Assembly: GCF_009730915.1 (NCBI RefSeq)
Contig: NW_024086962.1
Coordinates: 1-64,000, forward strand
Direction of reading: 5' to 3'
Source of the DNA: Dioscorea cayenensis subsp. rotundata
Lineage: Eukaryota; Streptophyta; Magnoliopsida; Dioscoreales; Dioscoreaceae
Length of the DNA: 64,000 nucleotides
A program made the position numbers and the translations under genes. Numbering within the stretch: position 1 is the first letter of the stretch; every line of letters starts with the position of its first letter. Positions 48,885 through 60,960 of the stretch are shown in pieces. The notes beneath the pieces are model-generated. The model did no database searches. It was not told the origin of the DNA and saw only the letters and a list, made by a program, of their open reading frames with translations.

Positions 48885-49565
48885 CAGCTAGTAATTAGGA
48901 TGGTAAAACATACATCGGTCAGTAATTAGTACAAAGTAAAACGGTCAAACTTGCACCGATTAGTACTTAGTACAAAGTTGGACTGTCAAACCTACACCGG
49001 TAAGTAATTGCACAAAGTAGAATGATCAAACCTGCACCGGTTAGTACTTAGTACAAAGTTGGACGAGTCAAATCTGCACCAGTAAGTAATTAGCATAAAC
49101 TAGGTCCCTAAAACCTGCACCGGTCAGTAATTAGCACAAAGTAGGATGGTTAAACCTGCACTGGTTAGTAATTAGCACAAAATAGGATGATCAAACATGC
49201 ACCGGTCAGTACTTAGCATAAAGTAGGTCAGTCAAACTTGTATCAATCAGTAATTAGTACAAAGTAGGTCGGTCAAACCAGCATAAGAGCAACTAGCACA
49301 AAGAAGGTCTATCAAACCTGCACCGGTCAGTAATTAGCACAAAGCAGGACAGTCAAACCTGAATCAGTTAGTAATTATCACAAAGTAGGATGACCAAACT
49401 TGGACCGGTCAGTAATTATCACAAAGTAGAACGGTTAAACTTGGACCGGTCAGTAATTAGCATAAAATATGATGGTCAAACCTACACTGGTCAGTAATTA
49501 TCACAAAGTAGGAAGGTCAAAAACCTACATCGGTCAGTAATTAGAACGGTTAAACCTGCAATGAT
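48885..49565. repeat. 41-bp minisatellite
   Basis: About 16 diverged copies with core CACCGGTCAGTAATTAGCAC followed by AAAGTAGGAYGGTCAAACCTG. AGTAATTAG-type anchors fall at 48921, 48962, 49003, 49043, 49085, 49126, 49167, 49208 and 49249. It ends about 35 bp before the TATA box of the next element's gene. Confidence 0.92.
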
Positions 49566-49597
49566 CATAAATAAAAGTAGTCAAAATTCGAGCTCTT

Positions 49598-49605
49598 TAT
49601 ATAAA
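49598..49605 (+). promoter_or_regulatory. TATA box of the second MULE transposase gene
   Basis: TATATAAA followed about 30 bp later by a pyrimidine-rich ACTATTTACTCTCTTTCAAC leader. It sits between the 41-bp minisatellite and the MULE reading frame. Confidence 0.5.
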
Positions 49606-49832
49606 CCAACCTTAGTAACCCATTTTCATTCTTGCACACTATTTACTCTCTTTCAACTCACTCACACATACTTATTCTTCTTGACTTTAACAATTGCAGA
49701 GACTTCACTTGTTTTGGTTTACTACAATAGTTTCAATTACTGCAAGTGAAGACACAATTATATTTTCGTCTAAGGTTCAATCATATTTTTATGTCGAAGA
49801 CGACATCTCTTATTAAATCTTAAAGAGATCCA

Positions 49833-50545
49833 TTGCAGAAAGAATTGAGACTGCTGGATAACCAAGGAGTTTCACGTATCAAATATTGGCTCCCAATTTC
49901 TTCAAGATCCGGCAAGATTTGCTATCGGTCATTCAAATTACGTAATGACCGAGATGTTTGGATGATGTTCGATTACCACAAAAAAATCTCGATATTGGCA
50001 TTATTAAATTGCATGTGGAGTTTAGCGCTGCAACTTTTGAGGGTGCTTCTTCCCGACAACAAACTGCCACAGATGACCAAGTTCAACGCAACATGGGACG
50101 GGAGAAGATTTTATCACCATGCCAACTTAATGAACCTGAAAGGCTTTCTACAGAATGGAAGGCATAAGATGATCCACTACCCAATATTGATTTTACTAAT
50201 TCACAACATCCAGAAGACGGAACGAGCTTTTTTCATGATACTCATGAAACCGAATTCGGTCGGTATGGGTGATCTAGTGGAGACGATGAAGATGACGACG
50301 GTGACAGCTTTAGGGAGGACAATGAAGCAAGCGTTGATGATATTCACTTAGAAGACCGCAATTTCGAAGACGTTCCTTTGCCAGACCATAATTTCATGAT
50401 GACACCAATGGAGCCTCCAGCACATATGTGGACCCTTGATTTGGAAGCAATGTCCACACAAGAATTTCCCAAGTACTCTTTATTGCACATCCTAAAATCA
50501 ACCGAGTATTTGCTGGGCTCAATTGGAGGAAATCCATGGAGATGA
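49833..50545 (+). pseudogene. MULE transposase N-terminal fragment (second MULE)
   Basis: Contains GKICYRSFKLRNDRDVWMMF and, after a frame slip near 49985, LDIGIIKLHVEFSAATFEG, a leader found in plant MULE transposases. An acidic stretch follows (GDDEDDDGDSFREDNEASVD) and PPAHMWTLDLEAMSTQEFP. It stops at TGA 50543-50545 before the MuDR DNA-binding and DDE domains. Only the N-terminal third survives. The end abuts the convergent PMD gene six bases away. Confidence 0.6.
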
Positions 50546-50550
50546 GACAA

Positions 50551-52090
50551 TCAACTAACGTTGATATCATCTGATGAGTAAAATGTCTCGTACGTCTCGT
50601 GTTGTGGTTGTCGTGGAATATGTGCCTTATCGTGTTCGGCTTGAGAACTATATCGACGACGTCTTCGTAGAGGAGGACTCGATGGTGGCACGTCTACAAC
50701 TATTGTTGAAAACACTCTGAGTGGTGCTGGAAGAGCGTTCCCTCTTGTACGAGGATCCAGTAGGTCTTGATCAGTCGATAAAAATAGTGTGGTGTTAGTG
50801 GTATACCATTCATAATATTCCGCCGATATTGCATTATTTCCGATAGGAACATGAAGGGTGAGGCAACGTGATGCTTTATCTCTCCAATATCCAATCCATC
50901 TCCAATGCATTAGTGCCCAATCTGTGTCGATTCTACACCGAAGATCATGATCATGGGTCAGTCCAATGCAAACTGGAGCAAGCAGAACACCTTGGGCGAA
51001 ACCAAATTGTCTTGTTACCCGATCGGTTTGGTGCCACTCAACAAATTCGAAGCAAATCATTGATGTAAACGCATTCTATAAACTTATGTTAGCAAAGATG
51101 TCAAGTGGCACTTGTGCTATTATCTTGTCCACATCGTATGACCGCCATATAAACTATTCAAAATTGTTTACCAAATAATCAACAATTATTAATACCTAAA
51201 ATATGTGCATGAATTATCAGTTGTTATAATAACATTACCTATTGCATCTCTAAGCGATCTAGTAACTGCCTGTATACCTTCACATTGTGCTTGTTGCTAC
51301 GACTATCGTTATCCACTTCAATGTGCACCCACTTAAAAAATAGGAATGAATTACAATTCAATGTATTATAATTGAGTATAAAATGAAGCAACAATTTAAT
51401 TTGTTCTTACCTACGAGCTAGAGGAAAGGATACGATAGAACTGGTTCGAGGGGATATATTTGAAATCCTGTACCATGCCAATGATTGAAGTAATATCATT
51501 AATCCACTAATATTCTTTATATCCCTGTTGGATGCACGGCATAAAGGCATGCCCATGGTTGCTAGACATGCTGAACCCCAACTGTATCTTTCTACTTCTG
51601 TAAAATCCCTTAGAAGTGGTGACCACTTCAGATGAACCATGTTCTGGGACATATCCGGCATGAAGATGCAACCGATAAGCCTTAGGATATAGGCACGTGC
51701 ATAACATTCTATCTCTCATTAACCTGCATCATATGACAACATGCCAAATGTTTTCTCAAGCCACGTTAGTGTTATATTTTGACCTTTCCTTTGATCCGCT
51801 GATGGGACTACTTCAAGCAACTCCGCATAGACAGCACTTCCTAATCTGGAAGTCTGTCCGATGACTTCATGGCCGTTAATGGGAAAGCCCAGTAATGGCA
51901 CCATATTTTCCAAAGTGATTGTTGTTTCACCGCATATAAGGTAAAACTTGCGTGTTTCTGTCCGCCATCTCTCCACTAGTGCGCTCACAAGAGCGGTATC
52001 AATTCCGAAATTAAGAATGTGAGCAGCATGATAGAATCCGGCTTCTCTTAAAAGACTTATGATTTTAGGAGGAGGCTCTATAATAGCCAC
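50551..52090 (-). pseudogene. Plant mobile domain gene (MAIN/PP7-long-form-like), MULE-associated, broken
   Basis: PMD proteins occur in host genes such as MAIN and in many MULEs. From ATG 52090: REAGFYHAAHILNFGIDTAL, ALVERWRTETRKFYL, GETTITLENMVPLLGFPI; then, after a shift near 51720, RAYILRLIGC, RYSWGSACLATMG, SGLMILLQSLAWYRI (51440-51700). A short exon at about 51245-51330 contains VYRQLLDRLEMQ. Last exon (to about 51150): VDKIIAQVPLDIF, MICFEFVEWHQTDRVTRQFG, ISAEYYEWYTTNT and a basic tail RRRRRYSSQ. Breaks: a shift near 51720 and an in-frame TAG at 51076-51078. Domain order and spacing are those of full PMD proteins. Confidence 0.8.
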
Positions 52091-52229
52091 ATGTCTGCAC
52101 CTTAGAACCCGATCAGGCTGTAAAAAGTTATAAATTAATCAATTTCATAATAAATAACACAAATAGAAAAATAAAATAGGATGACCTGAAAAAAAATATA
52201 AGGCACGAAATAAATCATAAATCCAAACA
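52091..52229. other. Flank of the PMD gene
   Basis: AT-rich sequence upstream of the PMD gene, leading into the tandem repeat. No promoter element is convincing. Confidence 0.3.
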
Positions 52230-53365
52230 TATCGTCGAAAAATTAAATATGATTGCACACTAAACCATAAACCTTGATTTTACACTAAAACATAATATAC
52301 TAGGTTATCTAAATAAACATGCTTCGACCCTAATATAACAATTATTAATACAATAATTAATTACGACCAATACAATTATTCATAAAAACTAATGCCCTAA
52401 TACAATTATTAATAAAAAATTAGCCTAAAAATATAGTGGGTTATCTAATTAAACATGCATGGGGCGTTAATAATACAATTATTAATATAATTAATAATTA
52501 TGACATAATACAATTATTAATAAAAAAACTAATGACTTAATACAATTATCAATAAAAAATTAACCTAATAATATACTAGGTAATCTAACAAAACATAGTT
52601 TGGCACTAATATAACGATTATTAATACAATAATTAATTATGATATAATACAATTATTCATAAAAACTAATGACATAATACAATTATTAATAAAAGAATTA
52701 GCCTAAAAATATAGTGGGTTATCTAATTAAACATGCTTGTGGCGCTAATAAGACAATTATTAATATGATTAATAATGATGACATAATACAATTATTAATA
52801 AATAATTAACCCAATAATCTACTAGGTTATCTAAATAAACATGCTTCGACACTAATATAACAATTTTTAATACAATAATTAATTATGACATAATAAAATT
52901 ATTCTTAAAAACTAATGACATAATACAATTATTAATAAAAGAATTAGCCTAAAAATATAGTGGGTTATCTAATTAAACATGGTTGGGGGCTAATAAGACG
53001 ATTATTAATACAATTAATAATTATGGCATAATACAATTATTAATATAAACTAATGACTTAATACAATTATTAATAAAAAAAATTAACCTAATAATATACT
53101 AGGTAATCTAAAAAACATGCTTCGGTGCTAATATAACGATTATTAATACAATCATTAATTATAATATAATACAATTATTCATAAAAACTAATGACATAAT
53201 ACAATTATTAAAAAAAATAACCTAAAACTATAGTGGGTTATCTAATTAAACATGCTTGGGGTGCTAATAACACAATTATTAATACAATTAATAATTATGA
53301 CATAATACAATTATTAACAGAAATTAATAACTAAATACAATTATTAATAAATAATTAACCTAAAG
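52230..53365. repeat. Dimeric AT-rich tandem repeat
   Basis: Two related half-units alternate. One has TAGTGGGTTATCTAATTAAA (anchors 52436, 52714, 52960, 53233), the other ACTAGGTTATCTAAATAAAC (anchors 52299, 52575, 52821, 53098). The dimer is about 246-278 bp, in four copies, linked by TACAATTATTAATA spacers. Higher-order organisation is clear; no coding. Confidence 0.85.
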
Positions 53366-54876
53366 ATTATTTAAGTGTAAAAAAATTATCTTTACTGGCA
53401 AAATAGATGAAATGTGATCACTTTCTAATCTTAAAAATGCCATCGAAAATTATCAACAGAAATCCCGTATATGTATAAATATAAAACACCGAATAATTAA
53501 TAGTTAAAATAGGATTCGAAAAGAGAGAAAATGAGAATGGAGGAGATATGGCATGAAGTGGAAGGTAGGGGTTATATAAAAAATAAAAAATAATAATAAA
53601 TGCAACTGTATTATAGCCGTTATCCACCCTGATTAACGGCCACTACTATATATATATAATATTTTTGACCAAGCGAAAGTGGAAAATGGGAGAGTTTCCA
53701 CTTTCTTTTAAATAAAAAAAAAATGGATTTCTCCTGGTTTCTACTTTTCATTAATTTTTTAAAAAAAAGGAGCAATTCCCGTTTTTCATAATTAATAAAT
53801 AAAAAATTAAAAAAGTGAAAATGGGCACATTTTTTTGTAACATTTTAAAAAAAAACCCAACAATGAAGTGATATTTTGATCAAATACAATCTATTCAAAT
53901 ATGCTCGAATCCTTCACACACTAAATTATTTTAAAACTCAAGCGCATTAACCCCAAGTTTTGTCCAGGGATAAATCCTATTTTCCCAACCGAACAATTTG
54001 ATATAACTTTTTTTAAATTTTCATTAGTCAATAATTATTTTTAAAATTAATTATTACTAAAATTTATAATATTAATTAAATAAAAAAATTTGTTCATCCT
54101 ATGTAATATTTAGTTTTTACGAACAGCAAACTCATGAGAGGAATTTAAAATCCCTCTTTTTAAGTGCTTTTGATCCGCCCAAAAAGGAATAACATACCAC
54201 ATTTTTATTGTGTTTTTGTTTAATTTGTAAATAAGGTCTGATTACAGAATTAAAAAGCTAGAAACAACATAATTTAATAATTTTTTTTATTCCACCATAA
54301 TTATAGTACAAGAATTTAAATAAAGAACAGGAAAATTAAAAGACATTGTTACCATCACCGCCAGTCCGCCATTGGCAATCATCGTTGATAGGCCAGTGAC
54401 GTCATCTAACCAATTTCACTAGCCAATAACTTACCACCATCGATCGCTATTGGCCGACCACCGGTGTCATCCGTCCATCATGTCTGGCTGCCCATTTGCG
54501 CCATCCGATCATCCTCGCCGGCCAATATTTTGTGTTATTTATTAACTGTCAGACATTATAATCTGTTTTTTTTTATATATTATTTTTATATATCAAAAAC
54601 TATTTATTATTATATTTTTTTAAAATTACTCTAACACTCTATTCAATTATCTTCTTGAAATTTAATATGAGAGAGAAATGTAAATATATAAATTATGAGT
54701 AATTTTAAAAAAATAACTAATTTTTTATTAAATTATGTGAAATAACTAATTTTTTTGGTATGATGAAATTCAGATTATTCACGACAGATAAAAAAACCGG
54801 AGAAGTATAATACAATCACTTGTAGTGTACTCTACCCATTTGTGTTATATTTTACTACTTATATTATACCCGGCCA
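53366..54876. other. AT-rich intergenic sequence with a GC-richer patch
   Basis: No gene. A GC-richer stretch at about 54345-54525 contains GCCATTGGCAATC and TATTGGCCGACCACCGG and stands out from its surroundings, but reads open in no recognisable frame. It may be a remnant of a captured or decayed gene. Confidence 0.4.
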
Positions 54877-55193
54877 AAATATCAAAATAATCCCTCTATT
54901 TTATGTTTTTCGTCTTTTTAGTCCCTCTAATATGATATCCGTTTTTTTATCTTCGTATTTGAATATTTTTGTCTTTTTAGTCTTCCAATTGACGGATCTA
55001 CCCTTTTAGTCCTTCCACCTGATGAATTGAAAAACCCAAAAAAGATGAAAATGTGTAAATATGAGAATCAAAAAAGTGAATTTTATAGCTAAAAGATAAA
55101 AATGTGCAAATAAGAGGATTAAAATAGCGAATTTTATCTTAACAGGACTAAAAGAGCGGAACATACAAAATAAAAAAATCATTTTGATATTTA
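54877..55193. mobile_element. Foldback MITE
   Basis: The left arm AAATATCAAAATAATCCCTC... and the inverted right arm AAATATCAAAATGATTTTTT... pair over about 50 bp, ending in TTTTTAGTCC / CTTTTAGTCC. Interior noncoding. ATTTTGATATTTATACCTAT at the right end is repeated once directly after (55208). Confidence 0.65.
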
Positions 55194-55962
55194 TACCTAT
55201 TATACTCATATTTTGATATTTATACCTATTATACCCATATGCGAATTAAATCGGCAATTTAAGTAGAGGAAAAATTAAAATACTAAATAATGTTATATAA
55301 ATTTCTGTTTCCGAATTCAAAATCTAAAAAAGATTTTCAAACACGTTTTAAATTTAAATGCACAAACTTGTCCGTTTCTCATTGAATGTCGCCAGCCTGC
55401 ATGCAGTGTTTTGTCAATGTCATCTTGAAAATTCATTAGTTTTCAAACAGTATTGGTTCCACAGGTGCTCTGATAGTTTTGTTTTATTTTTATTATTTTA
55501 AATTCTAAAATTTTAAGATTTTTTTTTTAAATTTACTTCCATAGTAGTGATTTGGTGAAAAAAAAATTATTAATAATAATTTGTTTTGTAACCATTTTAA
55601 TTCGAATTGTTTGAACCCAAATAAAAATAAATCATAATTTAATGTCTTATTAAAAAAATCTACACAGTAAAAGTGATTCAAAACTTACCCATATTCTCAT
55701 ACTTTTGTTTTTATTTTTTATTTATTTATTTTCCATATTTTAAATTTTTTATTTTTTTAAATTAAAACGACCGTCTATCACCTCTAAAACGTAAAAGGAC
55801 AAAAATGGAATTAAAAAAATGGAATTAGCGCTGGAATCAAGGATTGATTTTCAAAAATAATTCGAATATTAATTAATATTATTATAAAAATATCCTTAGG
55901 AATAAACGTGTTTATATATATTCGTGAAACCAAGTGTTACTCGTATACTGTAATGGTTTCAT

Positions 55963-55997
<35 letters not shown>

Positions 55998-57300
55998 CTC
56001 CTTTTCACTGTTTTTCACCGAGGCTCTTGACATTATTGTAATTTTTTTTTTTACAACAATGACAAACCTTGAGTTAATTAAAAGGACATGCATAAAGTTA
56101 ATGTCTCACATGCTCTCGACTATGAGTCATTGATATCGGTACAGAAACTAAATTCTCATATAGTAAATTCTTCTGCATGAGATTCAATTTCTAGCTACCT
56201 TTCTTTTGGAGAATGATTAGTATCGCTAATCACTCTATTCGAATCTTTTTCATTAAATGAATACTTGATTTATTCTATATTTTATATCATCCAAAATATT
56301 TTTGTTTGGTATATCCTAATATAAAAGATGCAAAATGTGTCTTAACAAGTTGGATTAGGAAAAGTAGAGTTGAATAACATATAATATCTTTTTATTTAAA
56401 ACCAAATCAATAATAAAAACCCTACCCCTACGTTAACCACACACCCCTCACTCTTATAATATCTTAACATAAACTACGTCTATTCAAGTAACATGAATTA
56501 AAATTGTTAAAGATATGCCGATAACTTTTTAGTCTATTGACACCACCCCCTATGAAAGATGTTTATGTCATTATTGAAAAAATAGATTCAAATCTCAACT
56601 CATATAGAATAAAAGCACAAATATGTTAAGATGTTAACTCCACATCTATTCATATTCCTAATATATGGCTTGCTCACATTTTTTTTTTCCAAAAAAAATT
56701 CTTCAAAATATAATTTTTTTATAAAATTTAAATCATAATTCAGAAAAATAAAATCTATTATTTTTATAAACTATTGTTGTGTAGGGAGATAATTTTGCTA
56801 ATTTCAGATTTTAGAATAGTAAATTGAGGTATTTTTTATTTTTTAAAAAAATTAAAAGCATTGACTTTAGATTATTAATAAACAGGACAAACCCTTAAGT
56901 TAATCAAGAGACGTTTGCAGAATTAATACCTCATGCACCATCACCTTCGGTTATTGGGTCCATATGAGATCCAAACTCTCATGAGTTAGAAGTTCGAACC
57001 CGCTAACCACCCGGGTGGCTTTGGCAACTTCAGGAGTTTTTCTTTCAAGATAAATTGCACAAGTTTATCAAGAGAGACAAAAATATATATATGTATATTT
57101 GACAACAAATTAAGAGATAAGCATATACCTCCTCCCAGAATACAAAACCCCTCATCTCTAGGGAAATCAGAAAACCAGCAAGTTTAATGAAAGTTATCAA
57201 TTACTCCCTTTCTTACTTCTTTTCTTAATATTTAAAATAAAAAAATTTATGAACTTCAAGTTTTACTCCCTATTTAAATTTCAACCTTGTTTTGAAATAG
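55194..57300. other. AT-rich intergenic sequence
   Basis: No gene recognised. (TA)n at about 55966-55993. GAAGTTCGAACCCG near 56990 resembles a tRNA-type B box (possible SINE), without a confident A box. Confidence 0.4.
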
Positions 57301-60300
57301 TTTGTATTTCAAAACCCTAATTTCTCACCTTAACCCTTTCCCTTTAAGCATCTCTCTCCTCTGTGACAATCAGTATGAGCATAATACCTTCATTTTATTC
57401 AAAGCACTTAATGCTGGAGGAAAAAAGGAAGATCCCCCACTTGCACCATTTGTTTAAGGGGAAAAGAGGGAAAGATTAGGGCAAAATTAGAACATAATGT
57501 GCTTGTGTCGAAGAAGATAATAGGTCTCACAAAAAATGAGCATCGCACCGGAGAAAATGGCGCCACTTCACACAGAAATAGATGAAAGGGTTTCAGAAGA
57601 TTTATAGCATAACAAAATTAACTATTATGTTCGTGTCTCTAATACACTACAAAAGCTTCTGCATTTTCAACAATTCAATATAAGATTACAAACCTAGTAA
57701 TAGTCATGGAGTTGACACAACCAAAAACAAAAGCTTTATGTGAAATTGTGAAGTTATATACTAGCTGGCAGTTCTGATAGCAATAGAGATCAAAGCACTT
57801 GGTTGATACCATAAAAGGGCCACAAAAAATTGATATCGGTGATCATAGTTAATAGGTGAACCGAATCAATAAGAAATAATTAGGCATACCTTGGAATAGA
57901 TATCCCCAAAATTGAACAAAATCAGTAGGAAACACTTGCAGATCCTCATTTTCCTCAAAATTGTCTTTCAAACCAGTTGATAGTTTCTCGGTCTTTTACT
58001 TGTTTCATCAGGAAATATCCGTATCCTGAAACAACTCCTGTTCATGAAGAATAACTCATCCATTAATACACCTGGTCATGAATCCTCTAGTTCTCCATTA
58101 AGAAGAGATTTGGCAAATCAGGCAGCAAAAGCTGGGAAAACAAATGTCCCTATAAAACATTAGTAGATCGAGCTTTACCTCACATTTAGTCGAAGAAGTA
58201 ATATGAAGACTTAAGAAAACTGTGCAGTTATTGGTGTCATAGGAGAGGAAAAAGACGCAGAGTAGCGAGATATCAGCAGGGGTTTGCTTTGCACACTGGT
58301 CAACATCGAAGCCACAAACGACATTATCCATGTTTGCACCATTAAAATTTTTGCAATATGGTAAGATGCATTAGAAGATTAACTCTTAGTTGCATGAACA
58401 TATCAATGGACCCAAAAGAGCAGCATGTTGGCAGCATATGACTGCCACCCCCTAAAAAAAGAAAATCATCAGTGTATCGATTTTTCTGCTATAATCTCTT
58501 AAACACAACAAGGAAGGCTTATAAAAGGGTTGCAGCTGAAGTGAAAGTTCTAAAGCAAAAGTATCACAATGAGAAGCAACCAATAAAATCAAATAAAATA
58601 AAGCCAATTTTGAGGAAAAATATGATGATAGATATGTGCTTTGAAAGTAAGTTAAATAACCATCATCAAAGATGTAAAGGAAAAATTAATTTTTTTCTTA
58701 GCCAAAATGTGATCATTATTCACTTGAAAAAGCTGGCACAATCAAGTTTTGTAATCAGATAGTAATAAATTTGGTGTACTTAAACTATTAAAGGTATGGG
58801 TTCGTCTAAGTAGATGACGAGCTTCAAACACGGATTCGGGATTTCAATTAATCTCTAGAGAATGACAAATTTAGGTTTATATACATCAAGCAGGGGAGGG
58901 AAGGAACAGCAGCATGCCACCAACATCAATAGAAACCACAATTGAAGCTTAACCATGGTAATAAATAATGTTTATTCCATTTACCATGGTGGACAGCTTC
59001 TATTAATTACTTCAATTTTAACGCACATCATGATATACTCGGAGAAAACCACATGTAATTCCCTTGATAAATGATTTCTTCCTTGCAAGCACTTTCATGT
59101 AATAGCCTATCAAATTTCGATTGTAAAGATAAATGTAGTTGAAAGCCATGCCTCTAGCAAATCCACTTACTTCAAAATATGCATAAGATGAATGAAATTT
59201 TACTACCTTGGGTTCACAACACAACCTTGTGCTTGCCACCTTGAACCGTTTGGTGCCCTTTACATAAAATAAGACTTTCCAGAAAGTTGAACAAAGCAAA
59301 ATCACTTCTCTTTTGTAAAAGACAAACTAATATAATAATTAAAAAAAAGAAAAAAAAATGATGATTCATCTACTGTAATTTCAACAAAAATAAAAAAGGA
59401 ATGTGCAATCGCATGATATATCTTAAAAGTAAATAATGCAACTAAGGGTGTATATACATTTGTGTGCATTGTCGCAAAGATATTTGCTTGCATGATTTGA
59501 TCTTTACCAAAGTTTTTCATAATTCCAACATAGATAATACGCTCATGAAAATCACAACCAAAGAAGCCTTGAGACCAGAAGAAGTGTTGTTTAAATATAA
59601 GAGAAAGTTTACTATGCTTTAAGTCCATGGAAAAAGTCACCTTTCAAACATATGAACATGAAATGAATTACAATAATTATGTGGTTCAATATGAAAAGCC
59701 ATTATACCTCAACCAGTTTAAACATGTTAGAAACAGTTCACACATAGCACAACATTAAGACAGTGATATGGATTAATATATATCATGCTCTGGTGAACAT
59801 CAACTTACATCCCACATGGGTAATAAACACAAACAATTAGAAAATGTCCTGCCAGAAGGGCTGATATTAGACAAATACATTTCCAACATGCATCAGCAGT
59901 TGTACATATGCAATAAGATCAAGTATGACCATAAAGCAAAAGCTTATCTCAAATATGATAAGCGGCTTCTCTTAACATATCAGCAAGAAAAATGGACAGA
60001 TTCCTTGTTGACATGGAATGCCCAAAATGCTTGGTTGACTAAGTAAATTTCTTTCATTTTATAGACCTTCTTATTTTCTTCATCCCAACAAACACAAGAA
60101 AAACAAGTTCCCTTCAAAATTTTTATATCTTTTACTTTTCCAAAATATAATAACCACTAAATATGTTTGTTAATCACTTATTTGGGGACGAGTCTTTATG
60201 GTTCACTCCATAATAAGTTACTCAACATCAAGAAATGGAATTTTGATTGACATGAGTTTGAATGGCAAAAATCAAATTGCATAATAGCATTGTACAAGCG

Positions 60301-60960
60301 TTTCCCTGTTAAACGAAATGCAAAAAATGGGGCACAAACCTCTTTGCACCTTTAAAAACTAAAAGTATTAAAACGTTCAGCTAAGTGCAAAACAATAAGT
60401 TACTTGAAATATGAACATCATAGATTAAACATGAAATAAAATTGACTTTGGGAAATAGAAATTGTGGCAAACAAGACATAAGGAAAACCAAATTAATTAC
60501 TTGGAATCCAAATAGACTTATGGAAAGGCAGATAACGAAAGGTAGTGCTAAATTCAAGATTTAACAATTATCTACTGCATGAAAAATAAAAAAAATGACA
60601 AATTCAAGTGCTAACTCTACAATGAGCATCATGGAATACATGAATAATTCGTCAAACAATTCACAACTATGGAGACCTTAATATGCTATAGCTGAGGACC
60701 TGAAGTTCACTTTTTTCTGACTTGGTAAAACTCAGTAGTAGTAAAAACATTTCATGTGAATAAAACTAATCACAACGACTGAAAATAAAATCAGATCCAT
60801 AAAAGTAAATAACATAACCATGTACATCAGCAAATAAAGCAATGCAGTCCAGAGCACATACCACAATGCAAGTAATGAAGCAACTGAACCAAGAACTAAA
60901 AGATCCACAGCAATTTTACATAATGACTTCCATCATGGGTTCTTTGCAGTTCTGATTCAA
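57301..60960. other. Unrecognised region 3' of the PPR gene
   Basis: AT-rich but slightly more mixed than the rest. An AAAACCCTAATTT motif near 57312 resembles the telo-box of plant promoters. Several short open frames on both strands (for example minus 59018-59640, plus 59816-60046) show no known motif and no consistent splicing. It may include the PPR 3' UTR. No gene is claimed. Confidence 0.35.

Noticed and set aside
49833..50351. A single 172-residue protein in one frame
   Set aside because: Only the first third resembles MULE transposase; similarity then moves to another frame, so the tail of this frame is accidental.
56880..57040. tRNA gene or SINE from the GTTCGAACCCG motif
   Set aside because: No cloverleaf can be drawn and no A box is at the right distance.
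57301..60960. Several short open frames on both strands (58098-58331, 59018-59640, 59816-60046)
   Set aside because: No motif, no repeated family match and no consistent splice borders. AT-rich DNA gives such frames by chance.
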